In this document: positions 53,687 through 62,670 of the stretch, piece by piece
Numbering within the stretch: the first letter of the stretch is position 1
Layout: each line of letters begins with the position of its first letter
Source of the DNA: Ignavibacteria bacterium UBA6906
GTDB lineage: Bacteria > Bacteroidota > Ignavibacteria > UBA10030 > UBA6906
Length of the DNA stretch: 64,000 bases
Direction: 5' to 3'
Assembly (NCBI GenBank): GCA_002451155.1
Contig: DKBG01000042.1
Span: 26,753 to 90,752, forward strand
Notes under the pieces: model-generated
What the model saw: the letters and a program-made list of their open reading frames with translations, nothing else
The model's database searches: none
Told to the model about the DNA's origin: nothing
Position numbers and translations under genes: made by a program

Positions 53687-54760
53687 TCAGCGGAACGGGG
53701 ACTCGCTTCCGAACAGGTTAATCTTCCCGTTGACATGCGCTGCCGGGTCCGTGATGGTGCCAGTGCCATCGATCACGCCGGTGTGGCAGCCCGCGCACGC
53801 GGTTGCTGCGAACGGTGTATGACCTGCCGGCGCAATCGCATGACAGGTTCCGCACGACGCTTCGCCCGATCCGGAGGTCCACTTTGGCGAAAACTTCCCG
53901 CCCACGATCAATGAGTCTGTGTACACAAACTGGTAAGACGAGCTTCCTTTCCGAAGCTTCCAATTTCCATGGCAGTACGTATTGGCACAGGTCAACGACA
54001 CCCTGTCGTAGGCGGGGGCTGGTACCAGGGTCCCGTCTCCGCTGGGAAGCCTTGCCAGCGTATCGTTGAACGCAACTTCGGCCCGAAAATCCGCATCGAT
54101 GTGTCCGGGAGCGTCCCACTGCGTCGGCACAACATGGCACTCCTGGCATTTCACCTTCTTCCCCTGGGCAGCGGTTACCAGGTGTCTTCGATGTGCACCG
54201 ACACCTGCGGCAGTGGACACCGTATCGCCGTCCACGCTTCTGGGAGGAGCGGCGGACAGCGCGTCACTGGCCGGTGCGCGGAAATCGCCGTGGCAGGTGT
54301 TACATGCTTCCGGGCTCTTGGCAGCGCCGGTGCGATCGACATGGCATCCCGATGCGCTGCAGCCTGCATCCACCACGCTGCCCCCCTGATAGGTTGAACC
54401 GTGACAGGTCTTGCAACCGGCAAGAGGATAGAGCGCGGCTTTGAGATACCCGGTATGTCCCCTGGCCGAGAACCTTGCGGAATGGGGGTATGCGTCGTGG
54501 CAGCCGAAGCAGGAGACGCCGCTTGAACCGCCGGTATACGTCCCGCCATGACAGGGTTTGCACTGGGTGTCATCCCAGTCATTACCTTTGAGGAACTTGC
54601 CATGGGTTGTCGGCGCCGAGGGATTCACGCCCGACCATCCCTCGGGATGGACGCCCGTTGAGGGGGACGCGGCGGGGATATCATTCTGCAGCTCACTGCA
54701 TGATGCTGCAAGGAGCGCACATCCCGTCATCGCAGCAATACACAAACTGTTGAGCTTCAT
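53687..54760 (-). CDS. Nine-heme lipoprotein cytochrome c
   Basis: This is a 357-residue lipoprotein (start ATG 54760, GGAGGGG upstream; signal ending LLAASC), so it is probably anchored in the outer membrane. It has seven normal CxxCH motifs (CKPCH, CFGCH, CKTCH, CNTCH, CQECH, CGTCH, CAGCH) and two unusual Cx4CH motifs (CSASGCH, CANTYCH). The mix is typical of Geobacter-type CxxxxCH/CxxCH cytochromes, which in known cases are outer-membrane components of extracellular electron transfer. The segments with a conserved GNWKLRKG and KFSPKW look like repeats of that family. It is the last gene of the operon, 15 bp downstream of the 14-heme cytochrome. Orientation in or on the outer membrane is inferred. 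Confidence 0.88.
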   Translation of the reverse strand: MKLNSLCIAAMTGCALLAASCSELQNDIPAASPSTGVHPEGWSGVNPSAPTTHGKFLKGNDWDDTQCKPCHGGTYTGGSSGVSCFGCHDAYPHSARFSARGHTGYLKAALYPLAGCKTCHGSTYQGGSVVDAGCSASGCHVDRTGAAKSPEACNTCHGDFRAPASDALSAAPPRSVDGDTVSTAAGVGAHRRHLVTAAQGKKVKCQECHVVPTQWDAPGHIDADFRAEVAFNDTLARLPSGDGTLVPAPAYDRVSLTCANTYCHGNWKLRKGSSSYQFVYTDSLIVGGKFSPKWTSGSGEASCGTCHAIAPAGHTPFAATACAGCHTGVIDGTGTITDPAAHVNGKINLFGSESPFR

Positions 54761-54775
54761 GAACGTCACCCCTCC

Positions 54776-55984
54776 CTAGTTATGGCAGTAGCCACAGAAA
54801 CCGACGCCCCGCTTCCCATCTGGTCTGGCGTTGAAATCCGTGTGGCAACTGTAGCAGGTCGCCCCGGCGTTCGTGTGCCAGGAACCGTCTTCCGATTCCC
54901 CCCTGAACCCGGCCGGGTGGGTTCTGGGATCCGTCCCTTTGATGCCATCCGGGTCGACATGACAGGCCATGCAGGTCGGGTCCGCCCCGCGGACATCGTG
55001 GCAGCTCACGCAGCTCTCAAGTTCTCGTCGGGCCTGTGTCGCGTGGAGTCCTCCTCCTGACCCACGTCCCACCAGGGCGAAACCGGGAACACCGTGGGAG
55101 GCCGGTTTGAAGGCCGGCTGGGTAATGTTGCCTCCGGTCGAATGGCATTCCACGCAGAACGATTGTGCCGAGTGGCATGTGTAGCACTCCGCCGACCGGG
55201 CGCGCGCGTCGATTGCATGGGTGAACCGATAGTTCAGGGAGTGCGCGGCTTGCAGCTGCATCTGGTTCGGCGAATCCGTGGCCGAGAGACGCGGGGAAGG
55301 GTCGGCCATCAGGTCGGCCGTCCCCACGCCGATCAGCCCTGCTGTTCTATGGCAGTCCGCACAGAACGTTTCCGTGTGACATGTCGCGCACGTGGCATCG
55401 AGCCCGCCGAGCCGGGTTCTTGTGCGGTGATCTTTCCGGAAGTTTGCGACCAGGTGATCAGGCGGTATGAGATTTGTGAACGTCAGATGACATGCCTGGC
55501 ATGTCGACGTTGCGTTCGCATCATTGTGGCAGGTGACACATTTCTCCATCGACGGCATGTTCTTCGGCGTCGCGTAGTCAACGTCTGCAATTCCCTGATG
55601 GCAGGTCGAACACTCCGTCCCCTTTCCCGTAAGGTGTGCCTTATGGGAGAACACGATAGTCCGCGGGGCAAGGGGAATCGGCTGAATATCGTCCGGGTTT
55701 TTGTGACAGAACCCGCAGGTGTTGTTCAGTTGCTCCTCATGGCAGGTCTGGCAATTGTCGTGCGAGGGGTGCAGGTTGTCGGCCGAACTGACGCTCGTCG
55801 ATGCTTTGTGGCAGTCTTCGCAGTCTATGCCGGCATCGCCCACATGGAACTTGTGGGAAAATTTGAGCACGTCGGCAGTTCCGCTTTGTTCCCATCCACC
55901 GGGCACAGAGACCTTCCTCGCGACAGCGGTGACGATGGCAGCCGCCAGTATCAGGAGTCCGATCACAACGAGTGTCCGCTTCAT
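54776..55984 (-). CDS. Fourteen-heme membrane-anchored cytochrome c
   Basis: I start at ATG 55984 (MKRTLVVIGLLILAAAIVTAVAR), which overlaps the porin-gene stop as TGATG and follows AGGAGG; the frame is open for 118 codons upstream but that region lies within the porin gene. The 402 residues have an N-terminal anchor or uncleaved signal, then 14 CxxCH motifs: CEDCH, CQTCH, CGFCH, CSTCH, CVTCH, CQACH, CATCH, CADCH, CYTCH, CVECH, CVSCH, CMACH, CYSCH, CGYCH. This high heme density, coupled to a porin, fits a periplasmic conduit protein. The arrangement is like the porin-cytochrome units of metal-reducing bacteria. Redox partner is unknown. Confidence 0.9.
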   Translation of the reverse strand: MKRTLVVIGLLILAAAIVTAVARKVSVPGGWEQSGTADVLKFSHKFHVGDAGIDCEDCHKASTSVSSADNLHPSHDNCQTCHEEQLNNTCGFCHKNPDDIQPIPLAPRTIVFSHKAHLTGKGTECSTCHQGIADVDYATPKNMPSMEKCVTCHNDANATSTCQACHLTFTNLIPPDHLVANFRKDHRTRTRLGGLDATCATCHTETFCADCHRTAGLIGVGTADLMADPSPRLSATDSPNQMQLQAAHSLNYRFTHAIDARARSAECYTCHSAQSFCVECHSTGGNITQPAFKPASHGVPGFALVGRGSGGGLHATQARRELESCVSCHDVRGADPTCMACHVDPDGIKGTDPRTHPAGFRGESEDGSWHTNAGATCYSCHTDFNARPDGKRGVGFCGYCHN

Positions 55985-57342
55985 CAGTTCGCCTCCTGCC
56001 CGAAGAGAGAGAGCCTCTCCGCGAACCAGTAATTCAATTTGAGCATACCGCGCAGATCGCGCGCATAGATCTTGTTGGTCAGCCACTGTCCCTGCAGGTC
56101 CATGGAGAACGCGCGAAGCGGCCGCCAGGTCCCTCCAAAGACCAGGGAGAGCGCAGTATACCGATCGTCCTGTTCGCTGAGCCGGTACGACGAGAGCATC
56201 AGGCCCGCGGAGGGAATGATCGTGTTCTCCGCCAGCGGAAGGTTTCCGTACACGGACACCGATTGCAGCTGTCCGATATAGCCGCTGCTTCCCGAGTAAC
56301 TCAATACACCGTACCCCGTATTGACACCGACGGTCCACCGGTTGCTTCGCACATCGGCGTACTGGATGTTCGCGATTCGTCCAAAGGCGCGCAGTCTTGG
56401 CAGGAAGGCATACTCTACGCCTGCCTCCAGCTCGTCCGTGGCGCTCTGGGTAAACGCGGTGAAGATTGAATTGTAGCTGATGCGCGGCAGGCGGTAGATG
56501 TCATCAAGGGTCAGCGCCAGCCGCGGCGTCACATTCACCCGGAAACTGAGCTGCGCACGCGATGTCTGATCTCCGGCAAGATTGTAGTCGTACCGACCAT
56601 ACACCTCAATAAGATCCCGGTAGGTAAACGCCGCGTCTCCTCCGACCAGCTCTTCAGCCTCCGGTTCAAAGGTGATCTCATACGGCCCGGGTGTATAGGA
56701 GTTGTCCCGCGCCCGCAGGGTCCAGTAGGAGTCTCTCTTTTCCCTCCGGTTCATGTAACTCACGCCGAGCCGCAGATTCGGAATTGCGGTGGTAAGGATC
56801 TGACCGCCGTAATTCAGGTTGTCGGCGACATCGCCTCGCACGCCTGCATAGTCGCCGGATGGGCTCCCTCCTCCGTAGGCGAAGAGGCTGAGCTTGTTCT
56901 CGAAGAGCCGGGCTTTCACGCTCGCCCCGTCAATCGTCCCGTATCCGACACCGGCAAAGATCCCGTGCCGGCCGATATTGAGATCAACCATCTTCCCGAT
57001 GTTGGCCCAGCGGAAATAGAGGGTGTACGCCCGGACGAGTCCCGCATCACCGTTGGAGAGCATCGCTCCCTGGATGTAGGTGTTCAGCGAGATGTCTCCC
57101 TGTGCAACGATGAGCTGCACGTTCTGAAAGCCGCGCAGGTAGGTTGTTGATACATCAACCGTATCGAACTTCTCCCAGGTATAGAGGGAAGTCGTGAAGC
57201 GGCCGGTGACGAGCTGGGCGGACGCATCGGAGGCTCCGGGCAGGGAGAGCAGGAGGCATCCCGCCAGAATGAGCGCCGCTGTGCCGAGGCGTGGTCGGCT
57301 GGTGTCTCGACGACTCGTGACGAAGTTCATATGGGACGTCAT
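55984..57342 (-). CDS. Outer-membrane porin adjacent to multiheme cytochromes
   Basis: This is a 452-residue beta-barrel protein with a signal region (TAALILAGCLLLSLPGASDASAQ, about residues 21-43). The mature part is mostly alternating strands with tyrosines and basic residues, such as FGGTWRPLRAFSMDLQGQWL and KLNYWFAERL. It resembles, in size and pattern, the porins of Geobacter porin-cytochrome conduits. No signature motif can be read, so the call rests on the barrel-like pattern and on the tight coupling (TGATG) to the 14-heme cytochrome gene. Two Mets (57342, 57330) are possible starts and neither has a strong ribosome binding site. It may let the cytochrome pass electrons across the outer membrane. 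Confidence 0.72.
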   Translation of the reverse strand: MTSHMNFVTSRRDTSRPRLGTAALILAGCLLLSLPGASDASAQLVTGRFTTSLYTWEKFDTVDVSTTYLRGFQNVQLIVAQGDISLNTYIQGAMLSNGDAGLVRAYTLYFRWANIGKMVDLNIGRHGIFAGVGYGTIDGASVKARLFENKLSLFAYGGGSPSGDYAGVRGDVADNLNYGGQILTTAIPNLRLGVSYMNRREKRDSYWTLRARDNSYTPGPYEITFEPEAEELVGGDAAFTYRDLIEVYGRYDYNLAGDQTSRAQLSFRVNVTPRLALTLDDIYRLPRISYNSIFTAFTQSATDELEAGVEYAFLPRLRAFGRIANIQYADVRSNRWTVGVNTGYGVLSYSGSSGYIGQLQSVSVYGNLPLAENTIIPSAGLMLSSYRLSEQDDRYTALSLVFGGTWRPLRAFSMDLQGQWLTNKIYARDLRGMLKLNYWFAERLSLFGQEAN

Positions 57343-57418
57343 AGTTGTTGAGTGCGTGCATGCACTGAATTCCGACGTTGCACCCTGACCTCTCCTCTCC
57401 GCCCGCTCTCACGGTGCC

Positions 57419-57438
57419 GCCCCCGCTCCGGCGGGGGC
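57419..57438 (-). repeat. Perfect 8-bp GC-rich hairpin
   Basis: GCCCCCGC (57419-57426), a 4-base loop and GCGGGGGC (57431-57438) form a strong stem between the 7-heme gene and the porin gene, with a second weaker hairpin (CCCCGCAT ... ATGCCGGGG on the minus strand) just upstream. There is no T-run. It could reduce read-through or stabilise an mRNA end within the cytochrome block. Confidence 0.5.
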
Positions 57439-57481
57439 TGTCGCTTCCCCGGCATGCACACGATGCGGGGATATTGACATT

Positions 57482-58984
57482 TCATTGTCCGGTGTGACAC
57501 TCCCGGCAGTTCATCTCCTTCCACATCTCACCGATTTCTTCAGGGTGCCGGAAAGGCAGACCCTCAGCACCGAGCGTTGTCGGGACGGGGTCCGTTCCCT
57601 GATAGAGAATCGTATGACAGCTGTTACAATCCTTCGAGATGGTTTTCCCGGACGCACTGGCGTGCTTCTCATCGTGACATCGGAAGCACCCCAGATCGGT
57701 CATATGCCCGATATTATTCGGATAGGCTTTCCAGCTCACATGCATTTCCGGGAAAATATTTCGCCCGTACTCGGCCCGAATCTCAGCGATGGCGGAATCC
57801 AGGAGATGCTTCTTCGTATCCAGGATCTCCGGGTACCGCTCCGCGTAGAACGCACGCATCAGGATTGGAATACTGTCCTGGGCCGCCTGTCCGGTGGTGA
57901 AGGGTGCAACCATCGCCTCAATCGCCGCCGTCCGGATCATCGGAAGCTCACTACTGATCCGTCCCGCCGCCAGGCTCCTGTCAACGAGTCGGACGGGTGG
58001 ACGGTAGATATGGGAGGGACGGTTGTGGCAATCAATGCAGTCCATCGTTCGAATTTCGAGCTTTGCAAGCTCCTCATCCGTCACCGCATTCTCGGTGGAT
58101 CGAAACTCCGTAGCCTCACCTGTGGACCGGTTCATCACGCGCACCCAGGGAATGACCTGCCGCATGCTGTCCGTTGCCGCATACTGAATCTGGTTGGCAA
58201 TGTTCATATGCCAGTGAATACCGCTTGTCGGACCGCTCCGGTCCGTGCTCCCGCCTCCAATCTTCATCAGGAGCGCAATCGTCCACCGCGTGTTTGTCTC
58301 GTCAGAACGGAAATACGCGTTCACGTACGCCTTTTGTCCGGCAAAGTGCGAAGGCCAGTGGCATTGTTCGCAGGTCTCCTGGGCTGGCCGCAGATTCCGG
58401 ATGGGAGTCGGAATCGGGCGGGGATAGACATTGGCTGCTGTCGCGTAGACCTGATAGGCGCCTGAGAGTTTCGACCGGACATACCAGCCTGCCCCCGAGC
58501 CAACGTGACATTCAACGCATTTGACCCGTGCATGCGGAGAATTCTCGTAGGCCATATGCTCCGGATTCATAACGACATGGCAGGTCGCCCCGCAGAAGGC
58601 GACCGACTCGGTCCATTCGAACGCACGGTAACTCCCGTATGCGGTAAACAGAAGGAACACCGCAGTCACGGAGAAAAATATCGTGGCCGCCTTCCGTTGT
58701 TTCGGATCAGCGAGATCAATCTGGAGGGCCAGGTGGGCGGCCGAGAGACCTTTCTTTCTCCTGCGGCGCTCGCGGAGAGCACCGACGGAAATCATGAGGA
58801 GGCCGAGAATCAATGGAACCGGAAGGACGATGTACGCTATCACTCCCAGGTAGGGGGCCGGGTGCTGCGTCAGATTATCGACCGCGGTGAGGAAGATGAC
58901 CGTCAGAAACGAGGCAGTGGCAATCCCCGCGCCAACCATGCTGATCGGATTGTACAGGATTTCCGGAAGGTGTTTTTTGGGCAT
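57482..58984 (-). CDS. Seven-heme NapC/NirT-family cytochrome c, ImcH-like
   Basis: This is a 500-residue quinol-oxidising-type cytochrome. Three membrane helices lie at about residues 17-35, 46-68 and 100-118, followed by the NapC/NirT domain, which begins with the unusual CxxxCH motif CGATCH (131-136) and VKCVECHVGSGA. Further motifs are CEQCH, CIDCH, CFRCH, CNSCH and CRECH, so seven heme motifs in all. Heme count, length, three helices and the domain match the ImcH class of Geobacter inner-membrane cytochromes, which pass electrons from menaquinol to the periplasm. Two CH motifs and HYRPP-type histidines follow. It starts at ATG 58984 with no strong ribosome binding site, 77 bp from the 4-heme gene. 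Confidence 0.87.
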   Translation of the reverse strand: MPKKHLPEILYNPISMVGAGIATASFLTVIFLTAVDNLTQHPAPYLGVIAYIVLPVPLILGLLMISVGALRERRRRKKGLSAAHLALQIDLADPKQRKAATIFFSVTAVFLLFTAYGSYRAFEWTESVAFCGATCHVVMNPEHMAYENSPHARVKCVECHVGSGAGWYVRSKLSGAYQVYATAANVYPRPIPTPIRNLRPAQETCEQCHWPSHFAGQKAYVNAYFRSDETNTRWTIALLMKIGGGSTDRSGPTSGIHWHMNIANQIQYAATDSMRQVIPWVRVMNRSTGEATEFRSTENAVTDEELAKLEIRTMDCIDCHNRPSHIYRPPVRLVDRSLAAGRISSELPMIRTAAIEAMVAPFTTGQAAQDSIPILMRAFYAERYPEILDTKKHLLDSAIAEIRAEYGRNIFPEMHVSWKAYPNNIGHMTDLGCFRCHDEKHASASGKTISKDCNSCHTILYQGTDPVPTTLGAEGLPFRHPEEIGEMWKEMNCRECHTGQ

Positions 58985-59061
58985 AGAGAGCTAGTAATGA
59001 GGAAGTGCGTCCGGGCAACCCGCGAAGGGTGCCCGGACGCGATGACTCGGGAATCGGTTTG

Positions 59062-59607
59062 TTACTTCTTCACCGGGAGGCCATGGGCAATCTTCGCCCA
59101 CATCTCATCGATTTTGAATCCTTTGAACGTCGGGCTCTCAGCGTTATGGCACTTCTCGCATGGCTTTGCGTCGGTCTTGGAAGGAACCATGAGACCGGCT
59201 GCTTTTGCCTTTTCTTTGCTATCAGGTTTCGAGTGGATCATCTTGTAGCCAGAGGCCGCGCCGTGGCAGGCCTCGCAGGTGACTCCTTCTTCCTTCTTGA
59301 AGGTAGCCTCAACGTTTGTCGCCGCGCCGCCGCCCGTCACGTGGCATTTCAGGCACTCAGGGCTCTCGGATGCGGGCTTGGTGAGGCCCTTCTTCTTGGC
59401 AAATTCCTCCGCTTCCTTGCTTTTGAGCGTTTCGAACGCCTTGGCGTGAGCGCTCTTCTCCCACACGGTGTACACCGCGCCGTTCTTTTCCTGTTTGTGG
59501 CATGCGCCGCAGAACTTCGCCCCCGTATACTTGTTTTGGGCGAGGCCGGTTATGGCAAACGCGAACGTACAAATGAGGAGACCGGTCAGAAGTCGTGTGT
59601 GCGTCAT
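59062..59607 (-). CDS. Tetraheme cytochrome c-554-like
   Basis: This is a 181-residue periplasmic cytochrome. The start is ATG 59607 with GGGGA upstream and a signal peptide (LLTGLLICTFAFAITGLAQ). It contains four CxxCH motifs: FCGACHKQ, CLKCHVT, CEACHGA and CEKCHNA. The first of these with YTVWEKSAHAKAFETLKSKEA belongs to the cytochrome c-554/c-prime superfamily, common near multiheme oxidoreductases. Its size and signal peptide suggest a soluble electron carrier between the inner-membrane quinol oxidases and the outer-membrane conduit. It lies 18 bp after the 11-heme gene and is probably co-transcribed. Confidence 0.88.
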   Translation of the reverse strand: MTHTRLLTGLLICTFAFAITGLAQNKYTGAKFCGACHKQEKNGAVYTVWEKSAHAKAFETLKSKEAEEFAKKKGLTKPASESPECLKCHVTGGGAATNVEATFKKEEGVTCEACHGAASGYKMIHSKPDSKEKAKAAGLMVPSKTDAKPCEKCHNAESPTFKGFKIDEMWAKIAHGLPVKK

Positions 59608-59625
59608 ATGCGTCCCCAATGTAGT

Positions 59626-61113
59626 TTAACTGATGGATGAATTGTTCGTGACTGTCTCTTCCCGGACCTGTTTTCTCTCCAATCGCCGGATAAACAGCCA
59701 TAGTGCAACCGCGAGAACGGTTATGATCAGCGTAGACACTCCGAGTCCAATCCGACGGAAAACATATTCTGCAAGTGCGTTCCGCGCCTCCCCACCCACC
59801 CAGGCGGCAACCGTGAGCCCTTTGGTGACAACCGCGTCGAATTTCTCCTCGTTGAAGGAGTGAACCATCGTGCGTGATTCGAGCCTGGCCTGGCGGATCT
59901 CGCGAAGCTTATACTTCGCTTCGCCGATTTCCATGCCTTTCTGCTCGGCGTTCTCAACCAGCGAATCGGCGATTGCCTCGCTCGTCTCGAGGCTATCGAT
60001 CAACGCTCTCATGGTCGCTGCCACCCGGTATCCGCGGGGGAAGTCCGCGGTGGAATGGCACCTGCTGCAGACCGCTTCAGGAGATACGCCGAGGAGTTTG
60101 TCCGTCGCCACAATAATCGCATGGTTTCCATGGCAGGTTTCGCATTCGGGCAGATGTCTCTCGTCGAACGCTTTCTTATGCGGACTTGCGGAGAAGAGAT
60201 CTGCGTTCAATGCATGGCAGGTGCCGCAGACCTTTGAAACAGATTCCACCCCCGGAGGTGCCGCGCCATGGTTCCCGTGACAGCTGTTGCACGCCGGCGC
60301 TCCCAGATCATTTTTCTGGAGCAGCGCAACCCCGTGCACGCTTTTCGCATACTTGGCGTACTGGTCCGTCGCAATGCCATATTCTTTCATATACCCGGGG
60401 TCTGCGTGGCAGCGCTCACAGGTTGACGGAATGTTGGTCGGGTAGACGCTCGACTTTACGTCCTTGGCCGAAAGAATCCCGTGGCTGCCGTGACAGCTGG
60501 CGCATTCCGCCGTCTTCGGGTCACCCTTTGCATTCCGGATTCCATGGACGCTGGTCCTGTATTTTTCGAGCTGGTCGACGGGAAGCGATGGATTATAGGA
60601 GCGGATATAGACTGCGTTATTATGGCACCGCGCACAGGTTGTCACTACGTTGGAGGGATACACCGGAGATTTCGGGCTGCCCACCGCTGTGATCTGATGA
60701 ACGCCGTGGCAGCTCGTGCATTGTGCAATCCGGTCCCGTCCCTCAATCGAGAGTTTCCCGTGTACACTGGCCTGAAGCTGTTCCAGCTGGCCTGTCGGGA
60801 CAGACGAGTTCCATCGCTTCATCTGCGCAGCGTTCGAGTGGCATCGCGCGCAGGCCGTAGAGATCGCATTGCCACGCGGGACTCCGATGAATCCCGCGGT
60901 CGTATCCATCGCTCTCTCCGGGTCCGAGGATTCCGGATTTCCGCCATGGCAGCCGGAACAGGAGATCCCTTTTCGGTAATGGATATCGCCGGGATACATC
61001 GTCGACGGCGTGTCACCGAGGGCGGAATGACAGACAAGGCACTCATCTGCCGCCCGGGCCGCCGGAACAGTGACCAGCGTGACAGCCAGGAACGTCAGGA
61101 GCCGTGCCAGCAT
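59626..61113 (-). CDS. Eleven-heme C-terminally anchored cytochrome c
   Basis: I start at ATG 61113 (MLARLLTFLAVTLVTVPAARA), which has AAGG upstream and lies 8 bp past the cytochrome b stop; an earlier start at 61134 would overlap that gene. The 495 residues have a signal peptide, then 11 CxxCH motifs: CLVCH, CSGCH, CARCH, CTSCH, CARCH, CASCH, CERCH, CNSCH, CGTCH, CETCH, CSRCH. A helical stretch (about residues 370-450, with ALIDSLETSEAIADSLVENAEQ) and a final membrane helix (LIITVLAVALWLFI) follow. The adjacent cytochrome b and Rieske genes suggest that it replaces cytochrome c1 as the heme acceptor of a bc-type complex. Its repeats SVHG/CHGxHG are typical of such subunits. Confidence 0.9.
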   Translation of the reverse strand: MLARLLTFLAVTLVTVPAARAADECLVCHSALGDTPSTMYPGDIHYRKGISCSGCHGGNPESSDPERAMDTTAGFIGVPRGNAISTACARCHSNAAQMKRWNSSVPTGQLEQLQASVHGKLSIEGRDRIAQCTSCHGVHQITAVGSPKSPVYPSNVVTTCARCHNNAVYIRSYNPSLPVDQLEKYRTSVHGIRNAKGDPKTAECASCHGSHGILSAKDVKSSVYPTNIPSTCERCHADPGYMKEYGIATDQYAKYAKSVHGVALLQKNDLGAPACNSCHGNHGAAPPGVESVSKVCGTCHALNADLFSASPHKKAFDERHLPECETCHGNHAIIVATDKLLGVSPEAVCSRCHSTADFPRGYRVAATMRALIDSLETSEAIADSLVENAEQKGMEIGEAKYKLREIRQARLESRTMVHSFNEEKFDAVVTKGLTVAAWVGGEARNALAEYVFRRIGLGVSTLIITVLAVALWLFIRRLERKQVREETVTNNSSIS

Positions 61114-61121
61114 GGAGACCT

Positions 61122-62201
61122 TCAAAACAGCCACCCCAGGATAGTGAAGACAAGGATATAGACGATCGCCCCGATTCCCACATAGGTAATGATTCTGCTC
61201 TGCTGTCCCTTTGCGCTTTTGCGGTCCCAGAACGGGACCAGGGTCCAGAGGATCCCCGCGAGAGCAAAAAGCAGAATCCCCAGCACTTCCCCGTCAACAA
61301 TCCACAGTTGGGCGGGCAAGTATTTCAGCGTTTGAAACATGAAGAGGAAATACCACTCTGGCCGGATGCCGGCTGGGGCCGGTGCGAAGGCATCGGCTTT
61401 CTGCCCGAGCTCCCAGGGAAAGAAGACCGCCAAGATTGCCAGGACATTCAGCACGATCAGCCAGAACAGAAGATCTCGAAGGAGAAAATTCGGGAAGAAC
61501 GGCATGGTTTTCTTGTCGGCGGCCGGCGAGTCTTCCGCGCCGAGCGGCTCGCTCATGCCCTGCCGCTGGACAAGGAGGAGGTGGATGCCGAGAAGAACGG
61601 TGAAGAGTCCCGGAAGAACCGCGACGTGGAACCCGAAGAACCGTGAGAGTGTCGCCCCCGTCACATCCTCTCCACCACGAAGGAAGATCATCATTGGCTT
61701 CCCAACCAGGGGGATAACGCCCGCGATATCCGTCCCGACCTTTGTGGCGAAGAACGCAAGTTCGTTCCACGGCAAAAGGTAGCCGCTGAATCCGAACCCA
61801 AAACCGAGAAAGAGCATGAACATCCCGCTCAGCCAGGTCATTTCCCGCGGGGGGCGATAGGACTTTTCGAAGAACACACTGAACATATGGATGAACGCCG
61901 CGAGGATGAAGAGGTTGGCCGACCAGCTGTGCACCGAGCGGATGAGCCAGCCGAAGGACACTTTGGACATCAGAAACTGAATGCTCTCGAAGGCGAGGTC
62001 TTCGCTTCCCTTATAATAGAGGAGCAATAGAATGCCCGTGATTACCTGGATGAGAAAAAGGAAGAGCGTGACTCCGCCAAAGTAATACCAGATCGAGCCG
62101 CGGTGCACGGGAACGTACTTCTTCCCCATGAACTCGATCAGATCGCCGAGATGGACGCGATCATCGACCCATCGATACAATTTTTTCCCGAGCGTACTCA
62201 C
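61122..62201 (-). CDS. Cytochrome b of a bc/b6-type complex, with fused subunit IV part
   Basis: This membrane subunit oxidises quinol and carries two b hemes. The four heme histidines are at 91 and 105, and 192 and 207, so the second pair has the longer spacing seen in b6-type proteins. The Qo-site motif PEWYF is in the C-terminal part, where a separate subunit IV would be, so the 359-residue protein is a fused form with about seven or eight helices. The motif [16 protein letters not shown] precedes the second histidine pair. Start is GTG 62201, overlapping the Rieske stop as GTGA. The partner Rieske and 11-heme subunits are its immediate neighbours. Confidence 0.92.
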   Translation of the reverse strand: MSTLGKKLYRWVDDRVHLGDLIEFMGKKYVPVHRGSIWYYFGGVTLFLFLIQVITGILLLLYYKGSEDLAFESIQFLMSKVSFGWLIRSVHSWSANLFILAAFIHMFSVFFEKSYRPPREMTWLSGMFMLFLGFGFGFSGYLLPWNELAFFATKVGTDIAGVIPLVGKPMMIFLRGGEDVTGATLSRFFGFHVAVLPGLFTVLLGIHLLLVQRQGMSEPLGAEDSPAADKKTMPFFPNFLLRDLLFWLIVLNVLAILAVFFPWELGQKADAFAPAPAGIRPEWYFLFMFQTLKYLPAQLWIVDGEVLGILLFALAGILWTLVPFWDRKSAKGQQSRIITYVGIGAIVYILVFTILGWLF

Positions 62202-62638
62202 GATTTCTTTGACAGGAGAACATCCCCGTCCTGAATGACAACACGGTATGGATCAAGCGGGCGGGGCGGTGGCCCGGCAATATTGCGCCCACTAAGATCA
62301 TACTTCCCGTTATGGCATGCGCACCAGATCACTCCGAGATCTTTCCGGAACTGCACGGTACAATCCAGATGGGTGCATGTTGCCGCAAAGGCTCGCACAT
62401 CACCTTCGGCCGTGCGGATCAGAATAACGGGCTTCGTACCGAAACGGACGATTTCCCCGCTCTCCTTCGGAATCGCGCTGAGGGGCCCAACTTTCACCGT
62501 GGTCACCTCAACCTCTCCCTGCTTCGGCGGCTTGAGATAGGCCAACACAGGATACACCACCGAGGCGAGCCAGGCGAGGACACCCGCACCGAGAACGTAC
62601 TTGAGGAAATCACGCTTGGTCTGAGGGGTATTGTTCAT
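62198..62638 (-). CDS. Rieske [2Fe-2S] protein
   Basis: This is a 146-residue Rieske protein. A twin-arginine-like N-terminus is weak ([12 protein letters not shown]), with one membrane helix (about residues 15-34). The cluster ligands are visible in CTHLDC (Cys88, His90) and CACHNGKYD (Cys106, His109), with Cys93 and Cys108 for the disulfide. Proline-rich PPPRPLDPY follows, as in bc and b6f Rieske proteins. Its stop overlaps the cytochrome b GTG. The set Rieske, cytochrome b and multiheme c makes a bc-like complex that passes electrons from quinol to the periplasmic cytochromes. Confidence 0.93.
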   Translation of the reverse strand: MNNTPQTKRDFLKYVLGAGVLAWLASVVYPVLAYLKPPKQGEVEVTTVKVGPLSAIPKESGEIVRFGTKPVILIRTAEGDVRAFAATCTHLDCTVQFRKDLGVIWCACHNGKYDLSGRNIAGPPPRPLDPYRVVIQDGDVLLSKKS

Positions 62639-62670
62639 TGGGAGTATTGTACGATTAGCGCCGACTCCGA

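Noticed and set aside
53392..53769. A 125-codon open frame on the minus strand across the terminator
   Set aside because: It starts inside the 9-heme cytochrome gene in another frame, crosses a strong terminator hairpin, and has no recognisable domain.
55985..56338. A 118-codon N-terminal extension of the 14-heme cytochrome
   Set aside because: It lies inside the porin gene in another frame and has no cytochrome features; AGGAGG and TGATG coupling mark the start at 55984.
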